Counted from the stretch's first letter, positions 10,867 to 26,035 are shown. The stretch is 64,000 bases of DNA from Theropithecus gelada (GCF_003255815.1 NC_037672.1:102407530-102471529); one strand, 5' to 3'. A program made the numbers and translations. Notes: a model not told the origin generated them from the letters alone.

Positions 10867-13286
10867 TAGGCATACCTCAGAGATCTTGTGGGTTCTGTTC
10901 CAGAAAGCTGCAATAAAGCAAATATCACAATAAAGCAAGTCACATAATTTTTTTTTGTTTCTCTGCACACATAAAAGTTATGTTTACACTATATGGTAGT
11001 CTATTTAATGTGCAATAGCATTATATCTAAAGAAACCATGTAAATATCTTAAAAATATTTTGTTGCTAAAAATGCTAGCAATCATCTTAGCCTTCAGTGA
11101 GTCTTAACTGTTTTGCCCATGGTGGGTATTGCCTTAGTGCTGATCCCTACTCACTGATCAGGGTAGTGGTTGCTGCAGGCTAGGGTGGCTGTAGCAATTT
11201 CTTAAAGACAGACAACAATGAAGTTTGCTGCATAGATTGACTATTCCTTTCACAAGAGATTTCTCTGTAGAATGTGATGCTATTTGATAGTATTTTACCC
11301 CCATAACGCTTCTTTCAAAATTGGATTCAGTCTCCTTAAACTATGCAGCTACTTTGTCAAGTCAGTTTATGTAATATTCTAAATCCTTTGTTGTTATTTC
11401 AACAATTTTCACGGCATCTCCCTCAGGTGTAGACTCCATCTCAAGGGACCACTTTCTTTGCTCATTCACAAGAAGCAACTCCTAGACCATTCAAAATTGC
11501 AGCAATTCAGTCACATTTTCAGACTCCACTTCTCATTCTCATTTTCTTGCTATTTCTACCACATCCGCAACTACTTCCCTCTGCTGATGTCTTGTACCCC
11601 TTAAAGTCATTCATAAGGGTTGGAATAAATCTCTTCCAAATACATGTTAATGTTGCTATTTTTACTTCTTCCCATGAATTACAAATGTTCTTAATGATAT
11701 CTAGAATGGCGAATCCTTTCCAGAGGTTTTTCAATTTACTTTGCCTAGGTACATCAGATAAATCACTCAAGGAAGCTATAGTTTTGTGAAATGTATTTCT
11801 TAGATAGTAAGACTTGAAAATTGAAATTATTATTTGATCTATGGGCTGCAGAATAAATGTTATGTTCTCAGGCGGGAAAATAACCGGAATCTCCTTGTTC
11901 ATCTCCATCAGACCTCTTGAGTGACCAGCTGGATTGTCAATGAGTCATAATATATTGAAAGGAATCTTTTATCTGAGGAGTAGGTCTCAACAGTGGGCTT
12001 AAAATATTCAGTGAACCATGCTGTAAATAAATGTGCTGTCATCCATGCTTTGTTGTGTTATTTATAGACCACTGGCAGAGTAAATTTAGCTTAATTTTTA
12101 AGGACCCCAGGATTTTCAGAATGCTAAATGAGCATTAGCCTAAACTTAAAGTTACCAGCTGCATTTTAGCCCCTAATAAGAGGGCCAGTCTTTGAAACTT
12201 AGAAGCCAAACACTAACTTCTACTTCTGTCTATCTAGGAAAGTCCTAGATGGCATCTTCTTTCAAGATTTTTCATCTTTCAAGGTTTTTTAATCTACATT
12301 GAAAATATATTGTTTAGTGTAGCCATCTTCACCAATGATCTTAGCTAGCTAAATCTTCTGGATAACTTACTGCAGCTTCTCCATCAGCATTTGCAGCTTT
12401 ATCTTATACTTTTATGTTACAGAAATGGTTTCTTTCCTTCAGACCTCACAAACCAACTTTTGTTTGTGAAGTTTTCTTCTTCCAACTTCCAGCTAGCTTC
12501 CAATTTTTCTTCTGCAGCCATTTCACCTCTGTCCACCTTCACAGAATTGAAGAGAGTTAGGGCCTTGCTCTGCATTAGATTTTGATTTAAGGGAATGTTG
12601 TGGCTGGTTTGATCTTCTCTCCAGACAATTAAAACTTTTTCCATATCAGCAATAATATGTTTTGTTTTCCTATCATTTGGGTGTTCACTAGAATAGCACT
12701 TTTCCTTTAGAAACTTTTCCTTTGCATCCACAACTTGGGTACCATTTGACACAATATGCCTAGCTATCAGCCTGTTTCAGTTTTGGACATGCCTTTCTCA
12801 CTAAGCTTAATCATTTCTAACTTTTCACCTAAATTGAAAGATGTATGACTCTTCGTTTCACTTAAACACTTAGAAATCATTGTGGGGTTCTTCATTGTCC
12901 TAAAATCAATATTGCTGTGCCTTAGGAAATAGAGAGGCCTGAAGAGAGGGAAAGAAATAGGGGAATGGCTGGTCAGTGAAGCAGTCAGAACATAGACAAC
13001 ATTTATGGATTAAATTTACTATCTTATTTGGCCATGGTTCATGGCACCCAAAAACAATTGCAAGAATAACATCAAAGGTCACTGATCACAGCTCACCCTA
13101 ACAGATAATGAGAAAAAGTTTTAAATATTGTGAGCATTACTAAAATGTGACACAGAGACAGAAAGTAAGCATATACTTTGGAAAAATGACACCAATAGAC
13201 TTGCTCAAGGAGGGTTGCATGAAACTTCAAAACACCATATCTATAAAGCACAATGAGATCAAGCATAATAAAATGATGTATGCCTG
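10867..13286 (-). mobile_element. Tigger1 DNA transposon (Tc1/mariner-pogo), near full length
   Basis: The element begins with (c)aggcatacctcagaga near 10867 and ends with the inverted counterpart ...tatgcctg at 13286, the terminal inverted repeats of Tigger elements. 'ta' follows the right end and 'ta' lies at the left edge, consistent with the TA target-site duplication of this superfamily. The 2.42-kb length is close to the full-length Tigger1 family, and similarity to the consensus runs through without a large gap. The right terminus matches less well: the inner TIR repeats are partly deleted. The coding strand is minus. Confidence 0.9.
11050..12880 (-). pseudogene. Tigger1 pogo-type transposase, inactivated
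   Basis: The minus strand carries the decayed transposase. A start codon lies at 12880-12878 (M-I-S-K-C). The helix-turn-helix/CENP-B-like DNA-binding part is readable at 12752-12417, with VWREDQTSHNIPLNQNLMQS. The second half of the DDE catalytic domain is readable at 11960-11519: [15 protein letters not shown] around 11938-11900 contains the catalytic-type Asp (codon at 11938-11936), and NITFILQPIDQIIISIFKSY follows. A TGA at 11947-11945 sits two codons before that Asp, and further frameshifts separate the readable blocks. The family is related to the domesticated CENP-B and TIGD proteins, but nothing suggests this copy is expressed or selected. Confidence 0.87.
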
Positions 13287-13458
13287 TAACTCCTGATAAA
13301 CTGATTACATAAGCAATATTATCTGGGTTTTGTATTTATAAGGAAACAAATTGAGTCAAAATACCCAATTGTGGAATTAACTCTACCCTATCCCCAATGC
13401 CAAGGGCATTGCTTCACATATCTGATTTATTAAATATTAGGCTGTATGCTTTTAAAGT

Positions 13459-13470
13459 AATAATATTGCC
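13459..13470. repeat. Left target-site duplication of the AluY at 13471
   Basis: The word aataatattgcc here is repeated at 13780-13791 immediately after the Alu tail. Confidence 0.8.
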
Positions 13471-15780
<2,310 letters not shown>

Positions 15781-15799
15781 ATCTTTTATTAGGCACTAC

Positions 15800-15905
15800 T
15801 CTGAAATATATACATATATATGTATGTATACACATACTCCTACACATATGTTTACATTTATCTACATATATCCATAGTATATGTGTATAATATATAATAT
15901 CAATG
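15800..15905. repeat. TA/TG-rich low-complexity tract
   Basis: Alternating ta/tg steps (atatatacatatatatgta and later tatataatatcaa) form a degenerate simple-sequence stretch. Confidence 0.6.
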
Positions 15906-16074
15906 GAGAATATGGGTAATATATAATATGTAAATTCATTACTTACACATAAAGAAGGAGAGCGCTCATAACCACTCTATCATCTAGCCATGGCAATGTA
16001 CCTATCTCTTATAGGTCTTTCGAATCCCTTTACTTTTTCCATACCCACTACCACTAACCGCTGACACAATATCA

Positions 16075-16560
16075 CTTGCCTGGACTTGCCTAATAATTGC
16101 CTGCTGAGACTGCCTCCCTCTAACCTAACTACCCCATACTAGCTACAATTCACCACAAAGCAGCTAGAGTGCTTCTTTCAAAATGCAAGGCAGGAAGTTC
16201 GATTAAGCCACCTACCTTAGGATAAAGATAAATTCTCCATGTGGCCTACAAGGGCCTGTATGATCTGCTTTCCACTTATATCCCCTGCCCCTGCTTCCCA
16301 TTTGTCCCAGTTTTGTTGGTTTCTATTCACTGTTCTCCTACTCCTGTTTTCACTGTCAGGGACACACCTCGTCACCTATGTCTTATTCAACTTGCAGATC
16401 TCATTTAGGCATCTTCCTTGAGGAAGACTTCTCTGACACCCCAACTATTTAAAATCCCCTTATTACAGCACTACCTCCCGCTCAGAATACTTCTCACAGT
16501 TATGAATTTAGATTACCTAATTTCATTCATTAAAAAATATTTAATGAACATTTTTATGGC
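16075..16560 (-). mobile_element. L2 LINE fragment, antisense
   Basis: The antisense L2 order is visible: 'ggacttgcctaataattgcc', 'agagtgcttctttcaaaatgc', 'tggcctacaagggcctgtatgatctg', 'cttccttgaggaagacttctctgac' and the end near 16530. About 480 bp of the ORF2 end and 3' region remain. Confidence 0.78.
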
Positions 16561-17728
16561 CTTAACCTACCCATCCACTGCCCATCTGTCCTAAATTTGT
16601 AAGTCCTTATTATAAGTTCTTTTGGCAGTTAAGAGAAAATAGACTTCACTTTAAAATACACAGAAATCTTGTTCTCAGGTTCTAAATCTCCCCAAATATA
16701 AAGATAATATTTTAAGGTTTTAGTTAAGAAACATTGGCACCCTTACTTTTTGTTTACTGCTTTTATGAAAAACATAAATGTTTGACACAAATATGACTGA
16801 AAACTTGATGCAACTGATTTTAGTTTAATTTTGAGTGGGAATAAGTATATATTCAATATTCATTTTTGTTATTGCATGAAAAGGGCCACCTTGCTATGTA
16901 GGTTCAAATTTAAAGATTATATTAAGAGGTGGAATAGCTCTGATATTTAAGTTTATTAAATATACCACATGTAAGGTAAAAAATGCATCTAGAATTAGAA
17001 AGGAATTTGGAGTCTATTTTTTATTATTCTGTGAACACCAGTAGGTATGTAGGATCAAGAATAAAATGTTATTGGGGAACATGTGACCCAGAAGTGACTT
17101 TTAATCCCCCTATTTATTTCCATTTCCTTCCCATGGGGGACCACACACTAGTAAATGTGAAAATACACTTATTTTTAGCATTTATGAAGGGCACTAAAAT
17201 GTATTACAAATGGATATTAAATTAATCTAGATTACTAAGAGAGGTGTTAACCCAAAGGTATGATTTTCACATCAAAACAAATAATTTTTCTGGTATAAAT
17301 CCAGTCTATTCCATAAATAAAACTTGGTCTTCTCATTCACTATTTTCTCCCTCTGGCTTAAAGCTACTTTTTTCTTTCTTGTCACCCCTGTCTAATGATG
17401 GTTTGCTTTGTGCCATCACACAAGGCTCTTATTCATTATGTCTTATAGAAGGAATGGATAGACAATTGCTTTTTAATTTTTTTTATTATTTTGTAATTTC
17501 AGGAGATACTCTTTAAAAACATCTATTTTCTCCTATATATTGTAAAATATACAAAAATGCTAAGACTTACTATGGATTAATGCACATCTATGACACATAG
17601 TTTATACTGTCACTCAATTCCACTAATGCCTAAATATTATTATTGAAGGTTTGGTAGCATTTTACATCATTGTAAAGGCAAATCTCTGTTGCCCCTTTGA
17701 TTCCTATCTGTATCCTATCAGCATGCTT
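16561..17728. other. Unique AT-rich DNA
   Basis: No repeat or gene recognised. Two adjacent open frames (16983-17225, 17244-17516) are of chance length for this base composition. Confidence 0.4.
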
Positions 17729-17754
17729 AAAAAAAAAAAAAAAAAAAAAAAAAA
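17729..17754. repeat. A-tract of 26
   Basis: An uninterrupted run of A lies directly before the truncated Alu at 17755. It could be a tail of a lost retrocopy or an expansion inside the Alu. Confidence 0.8.
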
Positions 17755-17975
17755 GGAAAGACCCTGGGAAATATAGTGAGACTTCATCTCTACAAATAAT
17801 AATAATAATCAACAAATTACCAGGCATGGTGGTACACACTTATAGTCTCATATGCTCAGGAGGCTGAGGCAAGAGGATCACTTGAGTCTAGGAGTTCAAG
17901 GCTGCAGTGAGCTATAATCACATGGTTGCACTCCAGCCTGGGTGACACAATGAGACGTTGTCTCATATATATACA
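17755..17975 (+). mobile_element. 5'-truncated AluJ-type element
   Basis: The element starts inside the left arm ('accctgggaaatatagtgagact') and continues through the linker into the right arm ('aggaggctgaggcaagaggatcacttgag', 'cactccagcctgggtgacac'). High divergence and 'aggatcacttgag' point to the old AluJ class. A TA-rich tail with a palindromic atatata core follows at 17964-17985. Confidence 0.8.
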
Positions 17976-19114
17976 CATATATATGAAATAAAAATAAATA
18001 AAATGAAACATATGTTTCATCATTTTATTCTTTTCTATAATATTCTAACTTGCTTTTTCTCCAATTATCTCTTTAGTTAATTTAACATGCTTTTCTGAAA
18101 AGGGGAAAGTAGACAAAAGGAGTCCTCATGATTTGGAGACTTTCCTTATTACAAACACATGTACCTCCTCTGAAGGAAATACAAAATTTGAATTCTTAAA
18201 TATGAAAGATGCAAAAATAAAATAGAGAAGTGGAAGTGTCATCTTTGACAATGACAGAAATAGAAATTAACACAAGGAATTCCTACTAGCAAAGACCAGA
18301 CTTGAATCGAGTCAGATAAGATATACTCCCATAGGATGGATCCAGTTGGTGAATATTCTGAGCAGTTCTGCCCATGATCATAGAAACCACACCAATAGAG
18401 TGGAGATTTTTTTCTTTCTTTTCAGCAGCACTGTGTGTGTGCTGGGAACTGGGTGGGGTGGGAAAGGGTGGAGTAGAGAAGGGAAGAATTTGTAGGCTGA
18501 CTCTCACAATTTCAAAAGCAATTTAAAAGGAATTCATGGCAAGACTGTGGATGGTTCTCGTTACTTCAGCATATATTGAATGTTAAGGTTCTCAAATACT
18601 GTGCTTTTCCAAGCTTTACCATGAAGGCTGTTCTAGTTGCTTTTTTCTAATATTAAAGAGGATCATAGCATATGAAGGATCATTAATCTACAAATGAAAT
18701 CAAATTGCGTTTTCTTAAACCCTTACATGTTATACAAATATAAAGTGGTATTATTTTTGTTATTGTTGTTACTATTATCTAACCAGGAGCCTAGAATTAT
18801 AAATTTGAAAAGTAAAGGCTTATCTTTTAACCTAATTAGTTTCAGTCTATCTCTTACATTCACATATACAAAAATTATTTCCTAGTTTCCCATATGGATT
18901 CAAACTCACTCTCTTCAGGAAATGCTTCCAATGTGAATTACCTCTTTGGTTGGGCATATCTTCTTGGGTTTTGGAAATCTGTATTATAGTTACTATGGTC
19001 ATTTATGTATTGTTTGGCAAGTACTATTTCATGTGTATGTTCCGAATCCTCAACTAGAATATAAACTTAAAGAACAAACAATGAAGTTAAACGTCCAAGG
19101 AAAAAGAGTAGGCT
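17976..19114. other. Unique AT-rich DNA
   Basis: No gene or repeat recognised; the start is the AT-rich tail of the Alu. Confidence 0.4.
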
Positions 19115-19345
19115 GTGATATCAGAAAGCAAGTTCAGCTTCTACTTTCATCACTTCCTATTAGCTTGAAAATGGACAATTTACTTAATCTTCCCAAACCT
19201 TAACTTCCTCATTTGTAAAATGTGGAAACCAGTAGTAACTAGCTCAGAGGCCTTTTATGAGGACTAAATTATTTAATGTATAGGTTTAGTTCAGTGTTTG
19301 GCACATGATAGGTGTTCAATAAATGTTGTTATTATTATTAAATGA
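19115..19345 (-). mobile_element. MIR SINE, antisense
   Basis: The text 'acttaatcttcccaaaccttaacttcctcatttgtaaaatg...tttggcacatgataggtgttcaataaatgttgttattatt' is the antisense MIR consensus over its core and 3' end. Confidence 0.8.
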
Positions 19346-19786
19346 CTCAGAATTAAACATCTATTTCTTTAGATTCTTCTGTATTCAAACATAACATCTA
19401 TTATAGTACTTAATATTTAGTTGGTTCTAATATAGTGTATGGTTTTAAATTTTAAGGACTAAAGATTATTTATTGTTATTACTATTACCAGTCTTATTGG
19501 TAATATAATTCTTATGAACATAAAATTAGCAGTAAAATAATAATCTGATTGCAAACACGTCATGTGACATTCTTTTGTTTTAATGGATTTATCTAAAAAA
19601 TAATTTTTATAAAAGTATCTACCTCTTTACCTTAAGGGTTATTAAGAGTAATTAATTTGAGTTATTCGTAGGATGAAAGTTGCATAAATGCTGGAGACTT
19701 GAGATGGTGAATTCTGGGCAAAGAGTTCCTAGAGCCTGGTATGGGTTTTGAGCTCTCCAAATTAGATACCACAGACAGTTGTTATG

Positions 19787-19935
19787 TACTAGTCATTCAT
19801 ATATTTAATACATTTTCATTGGACACATTCCATGTGGCAGGCATTTCTCTGAGGGAGAGACATAGTAGAGAACAAGATAGATGTGCTTCTGCTTTCACAG
19901 CTTAGAGAGGAGTGCCATTGAACAGGGTCTGCAAT
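19787..19935 (+). mobile_element. L2 LINE 3' fragment
   Basis: 'catatatttaatacattttcattggacacattccatgtggcaggca...gagaacaagatagatgtgc' matches the sense 3' end of L2. It is short and diverged. Confidence 0.6.
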
Positions 19936-20949
19936 AGAGAGAGGGGCATGAAATGCTTACAGTTTTCCTAAGTTTTGAATATCAAAGTCAGCTTGCAAGA
20001 ATGACAAAATCATGTTGAATTGATCAGGAGCAAACAAGAAATGCTATGTCACTAGGCTGTATTGAAAACTTGGACCCACCTGCCTATTTTCTATTAATAG
20101 TCTTAATATGGATGAAAAAAATCACTAACCTCTCAAATAATCATCTGGGTGTGGAAGAAGCCTCCTGAAATGAGGAACCAGGAGGGAAGACTCTGAGAGA
20201 ACAGGTTTCTCACAAACATTTCCTGCTCAGACTTGTTTCAGGCAGACTGAAAATTTTACAAGAACAGGTTTCTTATTATATCCCCTTTAGCCTCCTGAAC
20301 TGAAATCAGCTGGCTGTGGATCATTAGAAAAGTATCAAGCCTTTTCAAATGTCTAGTAAAAATAAGAGTTTTATTGAAAGCTTTTTCCTTTAATTCCACC
20401 CATATATCTGTAAGTATGCTTCTGCATAACATATTCTGCATATTTCAGATGCTTTCTTAATTTGCAGTCTCCCAAAATATGGTAAGTCAAATCAAATGTC
20501 AAATTCAAACACCTACTACAAATAAACAGGCTTAACAAAAGCTTCTCTGGCTTCCCTGGACACGCTGATGGCAAGATTTAACCCACTGCCGAGAGTTCAT
20601 GAAACATTTTAGAGAGCAATATATTTTAGAGGAAAATCTCCACAGATATTCCTGGGGAGTTACAGAATTTCCAGGAGTAAGCAATGAAGTCAAATCCTTG
20701 CTGTATTAATTTTTTCTTAGTATTTCCAAAGACTTTTATTTGGGAAAAATTTCAAGAAAGAAAAAATGAGTTTAGCCTGTTCAAAGTTAAGACAGTATGA
20801 CAGTATACTGGTTCAAAAACACACCCTGACTTCACACAGTTCAGAACCAGGCTAAATTTTCTGCAGAGTTCATAACCAGAGCAAGTTCTTAAGAAGCATC
20901 TGGAAATCACTGGCAATTAGAATGTATTTTTACCATTCTTAGAACACAC
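19936..20949. other. Unique DNA
   Basis: No gene or repeat recognised in about 1 kb; a few short open frames have no recognised content. Confidence 0.4.
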
Positions 20950-21235
20950 CAGCGAAACCTCTAGGCCTTTATACTTGCTATGCCTGCACCTAGGATGTTC
21001 TATCCCCGTTTCATACATAGTTTGTTTCCTCATTTCATTCAGTCTTAACCTGTAACCCTGTCCTTCAAGCCCTCCTTATTCATAGCACCCCATTTCTTCA
21101 GTAAGAAGCCTTATTCCTGAGTCATTCCTCCTTTACTGACATCCTTATTATGCTTACCACACAATTTTCTTCCTGACCCATTTGCCATTATGTAAATCTT
21201 CTAAGCAATATGTTCTTCTTTAATTCCTACCACCA
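20950..21235 (-). mobile_element. L2 LINE fragment, antisense
   Basis: Antisense L2-like order: 'ggcctttatacttgctatgcctgcacctaggatgttc', then 'ttcaagccctccttattcatagcacc' and 'agtaagaagccttattcctga'. Moderately diverged. Confidence 0.6.
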
Positions 21236-21649
21236 ATTTCATACCTGCCTAGCTTTCCAGCCAACTGTGGGAAGAAAGGGACAAAATCATGTTGGAAGCA
21301 ATAGTGAGGTGATGTGCTTTCTATCTTTTCATTACAATAGTTGGTTCTGATAGGATTCAAGGAATATATTCCAAATGAGATGTAGGATTCTACTTCTCTA
21401 CTAATATAAGCCTTTGGTATTCTTACATGACATGTGAGATGTTTTAAATTTTGCACATCTCCTAAAGGTCTATGACAAATTTCTTTTAAAAAAAGTAAAA
21501 TTAACTTTACCATGAAGAAACATGATAAACATTACCTCAGCCAGATGATCAAGGTTAATATCAACATAAGTCAGATTAATAGTGTGTACTGTATTAATTA
21601 TATGCTGTGATGAGAAGGGCACTTTGCTTCCATTGTCTTCTCAAAAACA

Positions 21650-22061
21650 CATAACTCCAGTCTAGCCATGAAAAAATATCATGACAAATTCAAAACAAAG
21701 AGAATTATACAAATTACCCAATCAGAGCTCCTCAAAACTGACAGTCAACAAAAACAAGGAAAATCTCAGAAATTGTCACAGCCAGGGGGGACCTAAGGAG
21801 ACATAATGATGGAGCATAACATAGTATCATGCACGGGAGCCCAGGATGGAGACACGAGAGAAAAACCAGTGAAGTCCAAAGAAGTATGGAATTAATAGTA
21901 GTGACTCAATGTTGGTTTCTTAGTGGTGACAACAGTACCATAGTAATGTCCAGGGTTAACAATGGGAGAAACTGGGTGTGGGGTACATGCGAATGCTCTA
22001 TACTATCTTTGTAACTTTTCTGTAAATCGAAAATTGTTCTCAAATCAAAAAGTTTTTTAAA
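21650..22061 (+). mobile_element. L1M-type LINE 3' end
   Basis: The sense-strand 3' end of an old L1M: 'gttggtttcttagtggtgacaacagtaccatagtaatg', 'gggagaaactgggtgtgggg' and 'ctatactatctttgtaacttttctgtaaat', ending in 'aaatcaaaaagttttt'. No coding part remains. Confidence 0.75.
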
Positions 22062-22154
22062 TGAATCTACAATATTCCAATTATATACAATAATATATTA
22101 GGAACACTTACAACTAATATATTTTTGTTCCTTGGGAACTATGTAATAATACTA

Positions 22155-22345
22155 ATAAGAATAATAATAACTATCATTTATTGAGCACTTACAAAGTGCT
22201 GGAAGCATGTTAAGTACAACATATGTTATTAATTTATTTTATCTGCGCAGCAAGCCTGAGCACTAGATACTAATATCACTCTCCTTCTACATATGAAGAA
22301 ACTGAGACAGAAATAAATAGGGGTGGGTGGCAGAGTTGCTGATTA
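22155..22345 (+). mobile_element. MIR SINE
   Basis: Contains 'atcatttattgagcacttacaaagtgct' and 'tctacatatgaagaaactgagac', the sense MIR 5' part and core. Confidence 0.8.
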
Positions 22346-23604
22346 ATGTTGCTAATCAAAGAAAGGACTATTCCACAATGTAAGTTTCACTATATGACAT
22401 TTCTCAGATTACATAGCCATACTCAAATATTAGAGGGATTATTTCCCATAGAGGGTGCTGGTTAGAAGATTATAATAGGATAAACTATTCCTGACAGAGA
22501 AAATAGATGGAGAATATAATCAGATTTTCTACCCTAAGCCTTGGGTAGATTGCAACTGCCCAACAGAAGAATACTATACAATTCTGGAATGGACATATGG
22601 CGAGATATTCAGTCCTAGGGATCTGAGGAGTCAGTAATTAAAGATGAACCAGGATTCATATAAGCCAGCTTTTACTTACAAATGTCGATTATATGCCAAA
22701 GATATGGAAATGGCTTGCAATAAGAGGGCTAGCTAGCCAAGAGCTGCACTCTATTCTGAAGTACTAGTTCAGGAGCCAACCTTGTTTGAAAGCCTGAAAA
22801 TCAGGAAAATTACCAGAACCACTTTGGACCATGTCTGCTGAAGAGAGATTCTGTTGGGGAAGAAAAGGGAGGCTAACAGAGTTAAGAACCAGAAGAAACA
22901 GAGAGAGGGAGGACACTCAGTCCTGCAGCAATCCATGCTCAGAAAACTGAGCAGTGGAGTCTGGACGATGCCTCCCACAAAGTCAAGGTCATCCTGGTAC
23001 AAACAACATGGGACCAGAGAGAGAACAGCACACTTAGCTCATTCCCTTCTCACTCTGGTCAAAGTTTGTCCCAGAAGGCTTAATGAGGAGAAAACAGAGC
23101 AGATTTCAGGCCTTAGCAGCCCTTATCATTTACTCTGCTTAGAAATATGCAGAAAATTGTGTCTGATACCAGTTACAAAGAATGCAACATTGCGACTCCA
23201 GTACCTACAAGAATGCCCTACATGTACTAATCCCTTGATAAATATTTATTTACTACAAATAATTCCAATAAATTAGTTTTTGTTTATTAAATTTCACATT
23301 AGATAACACCATCTAATTATATATTGATGTGTTCTATCTAAGTCAAAATTCTAATTCACAGAATGAGCGGGAAAAGAAAGAAGGAAAGTAGTACCATAAT
23401 TTTTTAAATCTTTTCACCATAAGGCTTATTTCTGGATTGGTGGTCCATACATTAACTATGTTCTGACACTCTGAGAATAGTTAATATATATTCATTGCTC
23501 AACAAATATGCATTGATTGTCTGCTGTGTATCAAAATTATGCCTGATTATGATACAGACGTGAATTACAAATAGTATTTTCCCTCAGAAAATTCACCTTC
23601 TAGA
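22346..23604. other. Unassigned DNA holding the longest open frame of the window
   Basis: A plus-strand frame of 140 codons runs from 22854 to 23276. Its translation is basic at the start (MGKKREANRVKNQKKQREGG), has no signal peptide or membrane segment and matches no family I recognise. No promoter or splice signal supports it, and one 140-codon frame in 64 kb is near chance. I therefore do not call a gene. The text around 22700-23150 has an LTR-internal feel (purine-rich, CTCTGGTC-like words) but lacks LTR ends. Confidence 0.35.
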
Positions 23605-23810
23605 ATAATAATGAAGACTAACATGTATTAGGCACATGTGCCTAGCACTGATTAAGCATGCTACATGTGCTATTTACCAATAAATGTATAAAATGAGATT
23701 ATTATTATCTCCATTTTTCAGATGATAAATGTGAGACTGAGAGAGCTTAAGTAACTCACCCAAGGTTACATGCTGGCAAAGTAAGAGTTAATATTTGAGC
23801 CCAGAAAAAC
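23605..23810 (+). mobile_element. MIR SINE
   Basis: Sense MIR over most of its length: 'ctaacatgtattaggcacatgtgcctagcac', 'attattatctccatttttcagatga', 'gagagcttaagtaactcacccaaggttacatgctggcaaagta'. Confidence 0.85.
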
Positions 23811-24027
23811 TGACACAAGAGCCCACAGAGTATTGAAAAAAAAATAAAGACATATATAATTTATAAAAATATATTTACTTGTAATATATATAATACCTAG
23901 TACAATAAAATGATGAATATTAAATATCAATAGTATAATCTGAAATTCAATGAACCTCACAAACTCGAAAGACCAAAGTAGGCTATATATGTCTGTGGGA
24001 GTTGGGGAGAGAAAAGAAATGATTTCA

Positions 24028-24353
<326 letters not shown>

Positions 24354-24639
24354 AGTTACAATGTGAGTAATAACACAATAATCTGAATCCTATCAGCAGA
24401 ATCTAAATCTAAATCTTTCTTTTAGAATTAAGAAATACCCAAAATACCTCATATATGTTCACAGTCTGAGTCACCCTTCCTGTTATTCCTGACAATGATG
24501 GCCTTAAAGGAGGAAATAGTTAACTTTTTGTAGAGATTTCCATTGAAATTATGGAAAAAGATGAACTCAATGTGGAGAAGGGATATTTCTTTAGATAGTC
24601 AAAGAAGGTAAGATACAAAACATGAACAAATATTCTAGA

Positions 24640-26035
24640 ATCTCTGGAACATGGACTATGTAGTGTAGAGAAGAACATGAAGAAATGATGGGCAGAGGCA
24701 GATTACACATAATCTCATAAACTTTGCCAAAGAGCTATTGAAGGGTTTTAAGTAGAAGGTTAACAGGAACAGATTTGTGGTTTAGAAACAGGATAGAAAC
24801 TGAAGTACACTATCTATTAATTTACTAAAACAGTGAAAATGCTTGAGGGAAAAAAAGCGAAATAATACAAAGAACAGTGAGTACAAATAAAAGGGAATGG
24901 ATATGGAAACATGCCATCTAGGTCAAACTGACAGTCTTCAGTGAGAAACAAGATTTTCTTTCATTCATATATTCGAAGGATATTTCTTGAGCACCTACTA
25001 TGTCTCTGGCATGGCTCTAGTGCAGCCACAGACAAGACGAAGTCTTTGCCTTGTGATGCTTTCATTCCAGTGGAGGAAACAGAACATAAGTAAGTAAATC
25101 TATAATCATGTATTAGATAATAATAAATGCAATGAAGGAAAATAAAGCAGGATAAGGTATGTTGAAGCGGTTGTGGGTTCATGGGATATGGAATAGAGGA
25201 GAGTATTGGAAGAAGAATTGTGGCCCCTCAGAGATGTCCAAGTGTGAATATGGTATGTCACATGACAAAGATAAATTAAGGGTGTAGATGGAATTAAGGA
25301 AGATGATCAGCTGACCTTAAAATAGCATGGTTATTCTGAATTATCTGGGTAAGCCCAATTAGTCACAAGTGTATACTTAAAAGTAGGAGAGGAAATCAGA
25401 AGACACAGAGACTATAAAAGGACTGTAAAGGACTAGGCTTGATGTTGAAGACTTTGAAGGTATAAAAAAGGCCATGAACCAAGGAATGTGGGTGGCCTCC
25501 AGCTGGCAAAGAAAGAGACTACCCTCTAGAGCCTCCAGAAAGGAACACAGCCCTGATGACACCTTATATTAGCCCGGTTAGAAACGTGTCAGCCTTCTGA
25601 CCTCCAAACTGTACATAATAAATTTGTACTGTTTAAGCTACTACATTTGTGGTGATATGTGACAGCAGCAATAGGAAACGAGTACAGGGAGACAGGGCTT
25701 CCTCACTGAACCTGAATGATGACTGGTGGTGTTGTTACTTAAGGCAGAGGAAATAAAAAGAAGTTTACTTATTTGTTATTGAAGGTGAGTATTTGAGAAA
25801 AAACAATGAGTTTAAATCTGAAATTCTCAAGTGTGAGACACCAATAAGGACATCTAGAAGGAAATATTTAGGATATAGTTGGAAGAAATGTCAGAAAAAA
25901 AAGGACACTAGATTGGGAAGTTTTGCACTATTTTTAACCAATTTGCATGTGGTGGTGGAAGCCGTAAGTAAGGATGAGATTGCCAGGGAGTGTGTGCAGT
26001 AGCATGAGAAGTAAGAATTCCTGGGACTGAGACCT
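24640..26035 (+). mobile_element. L2 LINE fragment, interrupted by an MLT1 LTR
   Basis: The left part (about 24640-25190) contains 'gaagggttttaagtagaaggttaaca' and 'ttgagcacctactatgtctctggcatggctctagtgcagcc'. The right part (about 25700-26035) continues with 'gtgagacaccaataaggacatctagaagg' and 'ggtaaagagaagttgg'. These parts are not in single consensus order, so at least two L2 copies may be involved. All are non-coding. Confidence 0.6.
25205..25687 (+). mobile_element. MLT1-type LTR (ERVL-MaLR), solo
   Basis: Typical MLT1 text: 'cccctcagagatgtccaag', 'gaattaaggaagatgatcagctgacc', 'ttatctgggtaagcccaat', 'ggtggcctccagctggcaaa', 'gccttctgacctcc', 'gtactgtttaagctactacatttgtggtgatatgt' and the end 'gcagcaataggaaacgagtac'. 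About 480 bp, nearly a full solo LTR of the non-coding MaLR retrotransposon group. Confidence 0.88.

Noticed and set aside
22090..22132. Inverted repeat aatatatta...taatatatt
   Set aside because: Low-complexity AT sequence; such palindromes are common by chance here.
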